A stretch of DNA of 64,000 bases, taken from the NCBI RefSeq assembly GCF_030246925.1, contig NZ_CP126740.1:2604001-2668000 (forward strand), written 5' to 3'. The DNA comes from Microbacterium sp. zg-Y625. GTDB taxonomy: Bacteria > Actinomycetota > Actinomycetes > Actinomycetales > Microbacteriaceae. Below, one piece after another: positions 1-8,500 of the stretch. The notes beneath the pieces are model-generated. The model saw nothing but the letters and a program-made list of their open reading frames with translations, was not told the origin of the DNA and searched no databases. The translations under genes and the position numbers were made by a program. Each line of letters begins with the position of its first letter. Positions within the stretch are counted from its first letter, which is position 1.

Positions 1-1
1 G

Positions 2-265
2 ACGATCGTGGCGCTGTCGACCATCACCATCGCGCAGATCACGAAGGCACCCGTCGAGATGGTGCTCTTCGACGTCATCTCGGGGTTCGCCACCGTGGGT
101 CTGTCGACCGGGCTCACCGCGGAGCTTCCCGACTCCGCGTCCTACGTTCTGGCGGCCACGATGTTCATGGGCCGCATTGGTACAGTGACTCTCGCCGCGG
201 CGGTCGCCGCGACGGCGCGTTCGCAGCTGTACTCGATGCCGGTGGAAAGGCCGATCGTTGGTTGA
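2..265 (+). CDS. TrkH/KtrB-type potassium uptake channel subunit, C-terminal fragment
   Basis: The gene is cut by the left edge of the window, so only about the last 87 residues are seen. They include a hydrophobic segment with the sequence FATVGLSTGL, which resembles the selectivity-filter repeat (TVGxSTG) of TrkH/KtrB potassium translocation subunits, and a second membrane segment beginning near AATMFMGRIG. In this family the membrane subunit works with a cytosolic TrkA/KtrA regulator. That partner follows here and overlaps this gene by 8 bp, which implies translational coupling. The true start lies outside the window. Confidence 0.85.
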   Translation, partial: TIVALSTITIAQITKAPVEMVLFDVISGFATVGLSTGLTAELPDSASYVLAATMFMGRIGTVTLAAAVAATARSQLYSMPVERPIVG

Positions 266-929
266 GCAGATCCGGGGCGACGCCCCCGTCCTCGTCATCG
301 GCCTCGGCCGGTTCGGTGCCGCATGCGCCGGAGAGCTCGATCGCCTCGACCGCGAGGTCCTCGCGATCGACGCGAACCTCGAGCTCGTGCAGAAGTGGTC
401 CGAGCGGGTCACCCACACCGTGCAGGCCGATGCCCGCAACATCGACGCGCTCAAGCAGGTCGGCGCGCAGGACTTCCAGGTCGCCATCGTGGCGACGGGC
501 TCCTCCATCGAGGCATCCGTGCTGATCACCGCGAACCTCGTCGATCTCAAGGTCCCGCAGATCTGGGCGAAGGCGGTGTCGCAGTCCCACGGCAAGATCC
601 TCGCCCGCGTCGGCGCGAACCACGTGGTCTACCCCGAGCGCGAGGCCGGCGAGCGCACCGCGCACCTCGTCAGCGGCCGCATGCTCGACTTCATCCGCTT
701 CGACGACGACTTCGCGCTGGCCAAGATGTACCCGCCGAAGTTCATCCGCGGCGTGGGTCTGAACGAATCGGGCGTGCGCACGAAGTACCGCGTGACCGTG
801 GTCGGCGTGAAGAGCCCCGGAAAGCCGTTCCGCTACGCCGAGGCCAACACGGTCGTCACCAACCACGACCTCATCATCGTGTCGGGGACGAACTCCGACA
901 TCGAGCGCTTCGCCGCCCTCGCCCGCTGA
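258..929 (+). CDS. TrkA/KtrA-family potassium uptake regulatory protein (RCK)
   Basis: Cytosolic gating subunit of a Trk/Ktr potassium transporter, 223 aa, the usual length for the one-RCK KtrA type. The N-terminus has a Rossmann nucleotide-binding motif (VLVIGLGRFG at about residues 12-21), followed by an acidic strand end (AIDAN) typical of RCK domains that bind NAD(H) or ATP/ADP. The last 75 residues or so match a TrkA-C ligand-binding domain. The start is a TTG inside the end of the upstream channel gene (8-bp overlap), so the two are probably expressed as a coupled pair. The start codon choice follows from this overlap and is otherwise uncertain. Confidence 0.9.
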   Translation: MVEQIRGDAPVLVIGLGRFGAACAGELDRLDREVLAIDANLELVQKWSERVTHTVQADARNIDALKQVGAQDFQVAIVATGSSIEASVLITANLVDLKVPQIWAKAVSQSHGKILARVGANHVVYPEREAGERTAHLVSGRMLDFIRFDDDFALAKMYPPKFIRGVGLNESGVRTKYRVTVVGVKSPGKPFRYAEANTVVTNHDLIIVSGTNSDIERFAALAR

Positions 930-947
930 GCGGGCCGTCGTCGGCGA

Positions 948-1781
948 TCACGACCCGGCGGCGAGCTCTCGGGCCCGGACGAGCGCGGCATCGGTCGCCT
1001 CCGCGAAGAGCTCCGCAAGCCCGGCGCCCTGCAGCACGGTGACGGCGCGCTCGGTCGTGCCCTTCGGGCTGGTGACCTGGCGCCGCAACTCCGCCGGGTC
1101 CTCGCCCGACGCCTCGAGCAGCGCGGTGGCGCCGACGAACGTCTGCTCGACCATAAGGCGCGCGGAGGCCTCGTCGAACCCCTTGCCCCGCGCCGCGCGG
1201 GTGAGCTCTTCGATGAGCAGGAAGACGTACGCGGGCCCCGAGCCCGAGATCGTCGAGAGCGCGTCGATCTGATCCTCGGGCACCTCGATGACGACGCCGA
1301 CGGTTTCGAAGAGCCGGCGCACCACCGCGACCTCGGCGGGGCCGGCGCTCGTGCCCGCAGCCAGCCCGGTGACGGCCTTGCCGACGAGAGCAGGCGTGTT
1401 GGGCATGGAGCGCAGCACCGGCATCCCCTCCCCCAGGATCGACGCGAAGGTCGCGAGGGTCACCCCGGCGGCGAGGCTCACCACGAGGGTGCCAGGACGC
1501 AGGTGGGGGGCGATCTCGCGCAGCAGGTCGGGGACCATGGCGGGCTTCACACCGACGAGCACGATGTCGGCGGATGCCGCAGCGTCCACGTTGCCATGCG
1601 GGGCGTGCTCGAGCGCGACGCTCGTGACACCGGGAAGGCCCTCGAGGGCCGTCGCCTTGGCCGCCGTGCGGTTGGTCGCCGTGACGTGGGGGGCAAGGCC
1701 CGAACGCACGAGGCCGTGCAGCACGGCACCTCCCATCGAACCGGCACCGAGGATCGCGATCGGGGGCAGCGCAGTGGTCAT
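948..1781 (-). CDS. proC: Pyrroline-5-carboxylate reductase
   Basis: Last step of proline synthesis: NAD(P)H-dependent reduction of 1-pyrroline-5-carboxylate to proline in the cytosol. The 277-aa protein begins with the dinucleotide-binding motif ILGAGSMGGA (about residues 9-18). It contains the family signature around SGSGPAYVFLLIEEL (about residues 178-192) and the LR-x-VTSPKGTTERA stretch near residue 230-240, which is diagnostic of P5CR. Its length matches the family. The ATG is preceded by AGGATGACGTC, giving a plausible ribosome-binding site. It converges on the TrkA gene with an 18-bp gap and no obvious hairpin. Confidence 0.96.
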   Translation of the reverse strand: MTTALPPIAILGAGSMGGAVLHGLVRSGLAPHVTATNRTAAKATALEGLPGVTSVALEHAPHGNVDAAASADIVLVGVKPAMVPDLLREIAPHLRPGTLVVSLAAGVTLATFASILGEGMPVLRSMPNTPALVGKAVTGLAAGTSAGPAEVAVVRRLFETVGVVIEVPEDQIDALSTISGSGPAYVFLLIEELTRAARGKGFDEASARLMVEQTFVGATALLEASGEDPAELRRQVTSPKGTTERAVTVLQGAGLAELFAEATDAALVRARELAAGS

Positions 1782-1927
1782 GACGTCATCCTCCCAGACC
1801 CCGTGCCGGCCGCGCCGGACGGCGCGGTGGCCATCGGCTGACGACTGCGGCGCGGCTATAGTGACGAAGACGGGCGCGGCCCCGCCGGCCGCTTGCCACC
1901 GAGCAGACGAAGGACGCAGGACGCACC

Positions 1928-3043
1928 ATGCAGACCCTCCTCGACGGCATCTCGGCGCGGCTCATCGAGACCGCGCGGCTTTCCGTCAACATCCTGGAAC
2001 GCACCGGCGACAGCCCCGACACACCGGCCGACCGCACCGTCGTGTTCGTGCACGGCAACGTGGCATCCAGCCTGTTCTGGCAGGAGATCATGCAGGACCT
2101 CCCGCGCGAGCTGCGGGCCATCGCCGTCGACCTGCGCGGCTTCGGCGGCACCGACCACGCCCCGGTGGACGCGACGCGCGGCGTGAGGGACTTCAGCGAC
2201 GACCTTCACGCGACGCTCGAGGCCCTGGGGCTGGGACCGACCCACCTGGTCGGCTGGTCGCTCGGCGCGGGAGTGGTCATGCAGTACGCCCTCGACCACT
2301 CCGCCCTCTCACTCACGCTGCAGGCGCCGATCTCGCCCTACGGCTTCGGCGGGACGCGCCGCGACGGAACCCGCCTGACCGATGACGACGCGGGGTGCGG
2401 CGCCGGCGCCGCCAACCCCGACTTCGTGCAGCGCCTGAACGACCGCGACAGCAGCGATGAGGCATCCACCTCGCCCCGCAGCGTTTTCCGCGCGTCCTAC
2501 GTCGCTCCCGACTACCGGACCGACCACGAGGACCTGTGGGTCGCGTCCATGCTGACGACGTCCACCGCGTCGGGGAACTACCCGGGCGACAGCGTGCACA
2601 CCGACAACTGGCCGGGGTTCGCCCCCGGCACGACGGGCGTGCTCAACGCCCTCGCCCCGCGATACTTCGACGTCTCCGGCATCGTCGACCTCGACCGCAA
2701 GCCGCCGATCCTGTGGGTGCACGGCACCGCCGATGCGATCGTGTCGGATGCCTCGTTCGCGGACTACAACAACCTCGGGCAGCTGGGCATCGTTCCGGGC
2801 TGGCCGGGAGCGGATGTCGCCCCGGCGCAGTCGATGGTGTCCCAGACCCGTGACGTGCTGGGCGCCTACGCCGCCGCGGGAGGCGACGTCGTCGAGGTCG
2901 CCCTCGAGGGCGTGGGGCACAGCCCTCACCTGGAGCGCCCGGCGGAGTTCCGTCAGGCGCTGCTCGCCGCGATCGGATACATCGGCCGGCGCGCCGACCC
3001 GGCCCCGCCCACGGAGGCGATCGTCATCGCCTCGTCGGACTGA
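1928..3043 (+). CDS. Alpha/beta hydrolase
   Basis: A 371-aa alpha/beta-hydrolase-fold enzyme. Visible features are the oxyanion-hole strand VFVHGN (about 39-44), the nucleophile elbow GWSLGAG with Ser near residue 111, an acid-bearing segment HGTADAIVSD (about 260-270) and the catalytic His region GVGHSPHLE (about 330). A long insertion with a lid-like character lies between the elbow and the acid strand, making the protein longer than typical 280-aa hydrolases. The substrate cannot be read from the sequence. A TATAGT hexamer at 1857-1862 could be its -10 box, which would give a leader of roughly 60 nt. It is flanked by a tandem-repeat gap downstream. Confidence 0.88.
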   Translation: MQTLLDGISARLIETARLSVNILERTGDSPDTPADRTVVFVHGNVASSLFWQEIMQDLPRELRAIAVDLRGFGGTDHAPVDATRGVRDFSDDLHATLEALGLGPTHLVGWSLGAGVVMQYALDHSALSLTLQAPISPYGFGGTRRDGTRLTDDDAGCGAGAANPDFVQRLNDRDSSDEASTSPRSVFRASYVAPDYRTDHEDLWVASMLTTSTASGNYPGDSVHTDNWPGFAPGTTGVLNALAPRYFDVSGIVDLDRKPPILWVHGTADAIVSDASFADYNNLGQLGIVPGWPGADVAPAQSMVSQTRDVLGAYAAAGGDVVEVALEGVGHSPHLERPAEFRQALLAAIGYIGRRADPAPPTEAIVIASSD

Positions 3044-3120
3044 CTCCCCCAGGCAGATGAGCGCATCCGGCGAAGCGATCATCGCCGCGTTCCCTGCCGA
3101 CATGGGCATCGCGGCGCCGA

Positions 3121-3190
3121 GTGAGTATTCGCGTCGTCGAGTGAGTATTCGCGGCGCCGAGTGAGTATTCGCGTCGCCGAGTGAGTGTTC
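3121..3190. repeat. 20-bp tandem repeat, 3.5 units
   Basis: Units GTGAGTATTCGCGTCGTCGA, GTGAGTATTCGCGGCGCCGA and GTGAGTATTCGCGTCGCCGA start at 3121, 3141 and 3161. A half unit follows at 3181 (GTGAGTGTTC). The array fills the 168-bp gap between the hydrolase and tadA, both of which end here, so it lies in a convergent 3' region. Units differ at one to three positions. No protein or hairpin function is evident. Confidence 0.9.
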
Positions 3191-3211
3191 AGCCCGACCT
3201 GGACACCGGGA

Positions 3212-3685
3212 TCAGGGCTCGCGGCGGGCGCCGAAGAAGGCGCGCAGCAGCGCGGATGCCTCGTGCTCGCGCACGCCGGCGACCACCTCGGCCCGGTGGG
3301 GAAGTCGCCGGTCGCGGACGACGTCGTACATCGACCCGGCCGCTCCGGCCTTCTCGTCCCACGCACCGAACACCAGCCGATCCAGATGCGACTGGATGAT
3401 CGCGCCCGCGCACATCAGGCACGGCTCCAGCGTCACCACGAGCGTGCAGCGCGACAGGTTCCAGGAGCCGAGCGACGCCGCGGCGGCCCGCAGGGCGACG
3501 ACCTCGGCATGTGCGAGCGGGTCGTGTGTGGCCTCGCGCAGGTTGCGTCCCTCGCCGATGGTGTTGCCGGCGGCATCCGTCACCACAGCTCCGACCGGGA
3601 TGTCACCGTGCTCTGCGGCCTCGGCGGCAAGAGCGAGGGCGCGATCCATGGCCGCCAGGTCGGTCGCGCGGGCAGGCAGGTTCAC
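3212..3685 (-). CDS. tadA: tRNA-specific adenosine deaminase
   Basis: Deaminates adenosine 34 to inosine in the anticodon of tRNA-Arg. The zinc-dependent cytidine/deoxycytidylate deaminase signature is complete: HAE with His59 and the proton-shuttle Glu61, then PCLMC with Cys89 and Cys92. I chose the GTG at 3685 (157 aa). A TAGCCT hexamer lies 7 nt upstream of it, while an alternative in-frame start nine codons further out would place the promoter inside the gene. The gene is divergent from upp, and the two share a 101-bp promoter region. Housekeeping and probably essential in this phylum. Confidence 0.93.
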   Translation of the reverse strand: MNLPARATDLAAMDRALALAAEAAEHGDIPVGAVVTDAAGNTIGEGRNLREATHDPLAHAEVVALRAAAASLGSWNLSRCTLVVTLEPCLMCAGAIIQSHLDRLVFGAWDEKAGAAGSMYDVVRDRRLPHRAEVVAGVREHEASALLRAFFGARREP

Positions 3686-3692
3686 ATGCCCC

Positions 3693-3698
3693 AGGCTA
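3693..3698 (-). promoter_or_regulatory. -10 element of tadA (leaderless)
   Basis: TAGCCT on the minus strand, 7 nt before the GTG start of tadA. It fits the TANNNT -10 consensus, with transcription starting at or next to the start codon. Confidence 0.6.
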
Positions 3699-3774
3699 TT
3701 GCCCGGCCGCACCCGACTGGGCTTCGAGCATTGGCGGCGCAGGATGTGGCATCCATGCGGCGCAACCCAGGAAG

Positions 3775-3780
3775 TAGGCT
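3775..3780 (+). promoter_or_regulatory. -10 element of upp (leaderless)
   Basis: TAGGCT followed by 6 nt and the ATG of upp. The spacing leaves no room for a ribosome-binding site in the transcript, so a leaderless mRNA is expected. Confidence 0.65.
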
Positions 3781-3786
3781 GGACCC

Positions 3787-4419
3787 ATGCGTGTGCACGT
3801 GGCCAACCACCCCCTCATCACTCACAAGCTCACGGTGCTGCGCGATGAGCGCACACCGTCGCCGATGTTCCGGCAGCTGGTGGAGGAACTCGTCACCCTG
3901 CTGGCCTATGAGGCGACGCGCCAGGTGCGCGTGGATCCCGTCTCGATCCGCACCCCCGTCACCGAGACGACGGGCGTCAAGCTCAGCGAGCCGCGCCCGC
4001 TCGTCGTGCCGATCCTGCGCGCCGGGCTGGGAATGCTCGAGGGCATGGTCAAGCTCATGCCGACCGCCGAGGTGGGCTTCCTCGGCATGCTGCGCGACGA
4101 GGTGACCCTGCAGCCGGCGACGTACGCGGAGCGTCTCCCCGACGACCTCAGCGACCGGCAGTGCTTCGTGCTGGACCCGATGCTCGCCACCGGCGGCTCG
4201 CTGGGCGCGGCGATCGACTTCCTCTTCGCCCGCGGCGCGCAGGATGTGACCGCCATCTGCATCCTCGGCGCCCCCGAGGGTGTCGCCGCCATCGAGCGGC
4301 AGGTCGGCGAGCGCGACGTGACGCTGGTGCTGGGTGCTCTCGATGAGCGGCTCGACGAGAAGGGGTACATCGTGCCGGGACTCGGGGACGCCGGCGACCG
4401 CCTCTACGGCACCGTCTGA
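3787..4419 (+). CDS. upp: Uracil phosphoribosyltransferase
   Basis: Pyrimidine salvage enzyme making UMP from uracil and PRPP in the cytosol; 210 aa, the normal length. The sequence carries the PRPP-binding loop [11 protein letters not shown] (about residues 128-138). The N-terminal block [13 protein letters not shown], the central PILRAGLGM and the C-terminal [13 protein letters not shown] uracil-binding region are all typical of UPRTase. The start ATG is fixed by the family N-terminus and a -10 box 6 nt upstream. It is divergent from tadA and convergent with the nuclease-helicase gene. Confidence 0.97.
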   Translation: MRVHVANHPLITHKLTVLRDERTPSPMFRQLVEELVTLLAYEATRQVRVDPVSIRTPVTETTGVKLSEPRPLVVPILRAGLGMLEGMVKLMPTAEVGFLGMLRDEVTLQPATYAERLPDDLSDRQCFVLDPMLATGGSLGAAIDFLFARGAQDVTAICILGAPEGVAAIERQVGERDVTLVLGALDERLDEKGYIVPGLGDAGDRLYGTV

Positions 4420-4533
4420 CCCGCCGCGCGCGGGCTCCGGGCGCGGCCTACGCCAGCGCGGCCACGCGCGGCGCGGCCCGGGGCGCGGCGCGGGGAATCG
4501 GCCGGACAGCGACGCCGCGAGCCGGGCGCGATA

Positions 4534-4559
4534 GTGCGCGCGGCCGCGGCAGCGCGCAC
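4534..4559. terminator. GC-rich hairpin between converging upp and nuclease-helicase genes
   Basis: GTGCGCGC and GCGCGCAC form an 8-bp stem around a 10-nt loop that itself contains the palindrome CGGCCGCGG. The loop motif is repeated again at about 4564-4573. There is no U-tract, so this is at best an atypical bidirectional terminator in the 161-bp gap. Confidence 0.4.
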
Positions 4560-4580
4560 TGCGCGGCCGCGGCGGGCGGG

Positions 4581-7500
4581 TCAGGCGCCGACGAGCCGAG
4601 CGAACGCGCTCAACCGCGCCACGCCCTCGGGGGTGCGGGGCAGGTCATCGAGCACACCCGGCGCATAGACGACGTAGGCTGCGTACTTCGCGCGCGAGAT
4701 CGCGACGTTCAGCCGGTTCTGCAACAGCAGGAACTCGAGCCCGCGGGGCGCGTCCCGCCCACTGGATGCCGCAAGCGAGACGATCGCGATCGCCGCCTCC
4801 TGTCCCTGGAACCGGTCCACGGTGCCCACGGGCACGTCGGCGAAGCCGGCCGCGGCGAGCGCCTCCTCCACCAGCACCTGCTGGGCGTTGTACGGCGTCA
4901 CCACGATGATGTCGCGGGCGGTGAGCGCGCGCGGCGGCGCGCCGGCGCCGTCGGTCCACGCCCGCCCGACCACGTCGCGGACGATCCTCACGACCTCGGC
5001 CGCCTCCTCGGGTGACTGCGTGGCGTTGCCGTGGTGGCGTATCGGCACGGGATGCACCCCGGGAGCGATCCCCGTGACCAGACGCTGCGCCGCGGACGGA
5101 TGCGACGCGAGCTCGCCGGCATACGCCAGCTGCGACACCGGCTCCGCCACTGCGGGGTGCATGCGCCACGTCTGCGCGAGGAAGTACCCGTGCGTCTCGT
5201 CGATCACCTCGGCGCCGTCCATCACCCAGCCGAGCGCGGAGGTGTCCACCGGCTCCGGATGGGTCCCCTGGCTCACCTGGGGCAGCTGCTGCGGGTCACC
5301 CAGCAGCAGCATGCGTGTGGCGCAGACGGAGACGGCGATCGTGGATGCCAGCGAGAACTGCCCCGCCTCGTCGATGACCAGCAGGTCGAGGCTGTGCCGC
5401 GGGACGCGGGTCGGGTGGCAGAAGTCCCATGCCGTCCCGCCGATGACATAGCCCGCCGGCTGGTCGCCGGTGAAAGCGGCGACGCCGTTCTTCGCGATGA
5501 CCGTGAAGGATTCCTCACCGGTGGGCGCGTCCTTCAGCGCCTTCGCGACCTGCGCCCGCGGCACGCCTGCCGCCACCACCCTGTCGAGCATGTTCTCGAC
5601 GACCGCGTGGGATTGGGCGACGACGCCGACCCGGAAGCCGCGCTCGGCGACCAGACGGGCGATGACGTGGGAGCCGACGTAGGTCTTCCCCGTTCCGGGA
5701 GGGCCCTGCACGGCGAGGTAGCTGTGGTCGAGATCGGCGATCGTCGCGGTGATGTCAGAGACGATGTCGCCCGTCCCCCGCGCGAGAGCACCCGAGCGGG
5801 TGCGCGGCGGGAGCCGGCGAAGCAGATCCGTGGCGGCGTCCGGCGGCAGTGCGGGGGCGGCGGCGAGGACGGCATCCGCCCACTCGTCGATGGCGCCCTG
5901 CTGGCTGCCGGCAGCGGGCGGCCCCTCGGGGGTGAGGGCGACGGGCAGTTCGGACCAGGTGAAGCCGTCGACCGGCGTCTCGCTCAGGATGACCCCGTCG
6001 TCGAGGACCTCGACGATTTCTGCCGAGCGCGCCGCGTGCAGGGCGCGCGGGCCCGCATCGACGGGGAAGGGGGCCGGCCGCTCGTACACGACGAAGGGCC
6101 GCCCACGCTCCTTGAGGCGGGTGCCGGGGGCGAGCTCTCCGCGCAGCTCGACGAGACGCCGGTCGACCCGGCCGCCCTCTGGCCGATGCCAGTCCTGCAC
6201 GACCCGGGAGCGCTCGGCGTCGAAGACCACGACGTCGCGGCTGTCGGCCCACACCGAAACCGGCTCGCGCAGCCGCAGGAAGTGCGTGGCCCAGAACGTC
6301 TTGCGCTCGCGCGGGTAGTAGTCGATGGCCGCGGCGGCCAGCCGCAGCGCCTGCGCGTCGACCTCGGACTCCCCCTCGGCGAGCCGGCCGAGGGCTTCGG
6401 CGCGCGGGGAGGGCTCGTAGCCGCCGTCGACCGGGTCCGGGTCGACGGACGGGCGCATGCCGGCATCCTTCGCCCGCTCGACCAGCCAGTCGCGCAGGCG
6501 CCGGGTGGAGACGCAGTCGTAGCGGTTGTAGTCGGCGAGGTCGGCGAAGATGACCTCGGATGCCGCCCCGTCGCCGTCGGCGGCGTGGGCACGGGCCTGC
6601 ACGTACTTCACGATGGAGTCGTCACCGCGCTGCACGTCGCTGGTGCGCACCTCGCCGCCCATGTACAGCGGCTCCAGCTTCTTGATGGAGTAGGAGCGCG
6701 AGCCCACGCGCAGCGCGCGCCGAACGATCGGGTAGAGGTCGACGAAGACGCCGTCGCGCAGCAGCCGGTCGACATCACCCTCCCGCACGCCGTAGCGCGC
6801 CGCCATCTGCAGCAGGTGCGTCGGCTCATAGGGGGCGTAGTGGTAGATGTGCATGCCGGGACGCTCCCGCCGGCGGAGCGCGATGAAATCGAGGAACCGC
6901 TCGAACGCGACGCGTTCCTCGGCGAAGCTGTGCGCCCACAGCGCGCTGTACTGCTCGCGCACGTCGACCCAGCCGAACAGGTAATCGATGCCCCAGGTCG
7001 TCGCCGGGCCCTCGGTGTACAGCGGGTCGCCTTCGAAATCGAAGAACAGGTCGCCGGCGTCGGGCAGCGGCAGGGCGCCGAGAGCCTGCGGGAACACCAC
7101 CTCGTATGTGGGCACCGGCACGGTCACCTCGGCCGTATCGGCCGTGTCGGCCGCTTCGTCGCGCATCCCCTCCGCCACGGCGGCGGATTCCGCCGCCTCG
7201 ACGACGGCGTCGGGCGCGGGAACGCCGGCCGGGCTGTCGAGCTGGAGTCGCGCCTGCGTGCGGAGCCCTGCGAAGGTGTCCCACGACATGCGCGGCGGAG
7301 CCTCGTGGGCGGCCGCGAGGTCGTCGATCGTCAGGATGCCGGCGGTGCGCAGCCGGTCCCGCTGCACCGGGCGCATGCCCGCGACGAGCAGCAGGTCCCG
7401 CTGGGCGACGACCTCGAGGTCGCAGGTGGCGCACCGGCCGCAGGCGATGACGCCGAGCTCGCCCCGCGGGTCTCCCCACCCGATCGGTGCGCCGGCTGCT

Positions 7501-8129
7501 CCGGATGCGACGTCACGATCGGCGATCAGCGCCAGCAGCCGCGCTCGGCGCAGGCGGAAGGTCGGCAGGAGGTCCCGCACCGCGTGCGTCGAAGTGGTCC
7601 CGTCGCCGAGGAGCAGCTCGACGTGATCGGCGCGCGCGACGCCGAGCGCGTCGAGCTGCACGACGTATGCGGCCAGCTGCATAAGCGCGGTGACCCTGGC
7701 GTGCCGGGCGAGCTTGGTGTCCTGCACGACCCAGCTGCCGGTGGCGTGGTCGCGCACCAGGAAGTCGGCGAAGCCGACGAAGTCGGACGTGGCGAAGGCG
7801 GCCTGGTAGATGACGGCGGCGTCCGAGCGCAGCGCCGCCTGCGTCTGTGCGACGGCTTCGGCGAGGGCTGCGGCATCCGTCGACCGCGCCTCGGGGATCT
7901 CCACGACACGGCCGGGGTGGGCCGCGCGGTACTCGTCGAGGACGCGATGCTCGTGGGCCATGCCCAGGCGCCCCGCACGTTCGAGCGTGGGGTCGTCGGG
8001 GTCTTCCACCGCCGGCACGCGGCCCAGCTTGGCGTCGATGGCGCGCAGCCAGGCGAACTCACACTCCGCGGCCGCTTTCAGGTCGCTCGCGCTCCAGACG
8101 ATTCGGGCTTCGTCCTCGATGTATCGCAT
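4581..8129 (-). CDS. TM0106-family RecB-like nuclease fused to a superfamily 1 helicase
   Basis: A 1182-aa fusion. The N-terminal third has a RecB-type PD-(D/E)XK nuclease core (GFADFLV near 119-125, then DTK near 137-139) and a Cys cluster CGRCATCD (about 230-237), possibly metal- or FeS-binding. An RNase H-like block with FDFEGDP follows (about 363-369). The C-terminal half is a DNA2/UPF1-type helicase: Walker A GPPGTGKT (about 807-815), Walker B DEAG (about 918), RFQGQEA (about 1107) and NVAISRAK (about 1143). Such proteins are assigned to DNA repair or nucleic-acid processing without a firm role. A purine-rich GGAAGGGAAAC precedes the ATG. It stands alone, convergent with upp. Confidence 0.9.
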   Translation of the reverse strand: MRYIEDEARIVWSASDLKAAAECEFAWLRAIDAKLGRVPAVEDPDDPTLERAGRLGMAHEHRVLDEYRAAHPGRVVEIPEARSTDAAALAEAVAQTQAALRSDAAVIYQAAFATSDFVGFADFLVRDHATGSWVVQDTKLARHARVTALMQLAAYVVQLDALGVARADHVELLLGDGTTSTHAVRDLLPTFRLRRARLLALIADRDVASGAAGAPIGWGDPRGELGVIACGRCATCDLEVVAQRDLLLVAGMRPVQRDRLRTAGILTIDDLAAAHEAPPRMSWDTFAGLRTQARLQLDSPAGVPAPDAVVEAAESAAVAEGMRDEAADTADTAEVTVPVPTYEVVFPQALGALPLPDAGDLFFDFEGDPLYTEGPATTWGIDYLFGWVDVREQYSALWAHSFAEERVAFERFLDFIALRRRERPGMHIYHYAPYEPTHLLQMAARYGVREGDVDRLLRDGVFVDLYPIVRRALRVGSRSYSIKKLEPLYMGGEVRTSDVQRGDDSIVKYVQARAHAADGDGAASEVIFADLADYNRYDCVSTRRLRDWLVERAKDAGMRPSVDPDPVDGGYEPSPRAEALGRLAEGESEVDAQALRLAAAAIDYYPRERKTFWATHFLRLREPVSVWADSRDVVVFDAERSRVVQDWHRPEGGRVDRRLVELRGELAPGTRLKERGRPFVVYERPAPFPVDAGPRALHAARSAEIVEVLDDGVILSETPVDGFTWSELPVALTPEGPPAAGSQQGAIDEWADAVLAAAPALPPDAATDLLRRLPPRTRSGALARGTGDIVSDITATIADLDHSYLAVQGPPGTGKTYVGSHVIARLVAERGFRVGVVAQSHAVVENMLDRVVAAGVPRAQVAKALKDAPTGEESFTVIAKNGVAAFTGDQPAGYVIGGTAWDFCHPTRVPRHSLDLLVIDEAGQFSLASTIAVSVCATRMLLLGDPQQLPQVSQGTHPEPVDTSALGWVMDGAEVIDETHGYFLAQTWRMHPAVAEPVSQLAYAGELASHPSAAQRLVTGIAPGVHPVPIRHHGNATQSPEEAAEVVRIVRDVVGRAWTDGAGAPPRALTARDIIVVTPYNAQQVLVEEALAAAGFADVPVGTVDRFQGQEAAIAIVSLAASSGRDAPRGLEFLLLQNRLNVAISRAKYAAYVVYAPGVLDDLPRTPEGVARLSAFARLVGA

Positions 8130-8197
8130 GTTTCCCTTCCGCCTTCGACCCTAGCCGCGGGGTCTGACAGCGGCCGCCGAGGGGTCGGGAACACCCG

Positions 8198-8500
8198 TCA
8201 GGAACCGGAGTAGCCCCGCCCGATCTCCGCCAGCGCCGCCAGGTGCCGCTCCAGCGCCTTCCGCCCGCGCAGCGTCGCGGTGATCCAGGTGCGAGGACGG
8301 CTGCCGAGGTGTCCCTTGCGCACCGTGACGTACCCGGAATGCTCCAGCGCGCCGATCGCCTTGCTCAGCTGCGAGTCCGAGGTCTCCAGCGCGTCCCGCA
8401 GCGCACCGAAGTCGAGCTCCTCGCGACCGAGGGCCGCCATGAGCGACAGTCGGAGCGGTGTCTGGAAGGCGGCATCCAGTCCGTGACGGGGGTGCGGCAT
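8198..8500 (-). CDS. Winged-helix transcriptional regulator, HTH_34 type
   Basis: A 100-aa, single-domain DNA-binding protein. It starts with a helix (TPLRLSLMAAL), then the recognition region LETSDSQLSKAIGALEHSGYVTVRKG and a wing leading to TATLRGRKALERHLAAL. This pattern belongs to the HTH_34 (winged-helix) family, relatives of MarR/PadR. The ATG at 8500 shares one base with the stop codon of the upstream membrane-protein gene (TGATG), so the two are translationally coupled. In such pairs the regulator usually controls the membrane partner; the ligand is unknown. Confidence 0.85.
   Translation of the reverse strand: MPHPRHGLDAAFQTPLRLSLMAALGREELDFGALRDALETSDSQLSKAIGALEHSGYVTVRKGHLGSRPRTWITATLRGRKALERHLAALAEIGRGYSGS

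Noticed and set aside
5031..8213. 1060-codon plus-strand frame opposite the nuclease-helicase
   Set aside because: Low-complexity Arg/Asp/Val/Gly protein without any motif, whereas the minus-strand frame shows complete helicase and nuclease motifs.
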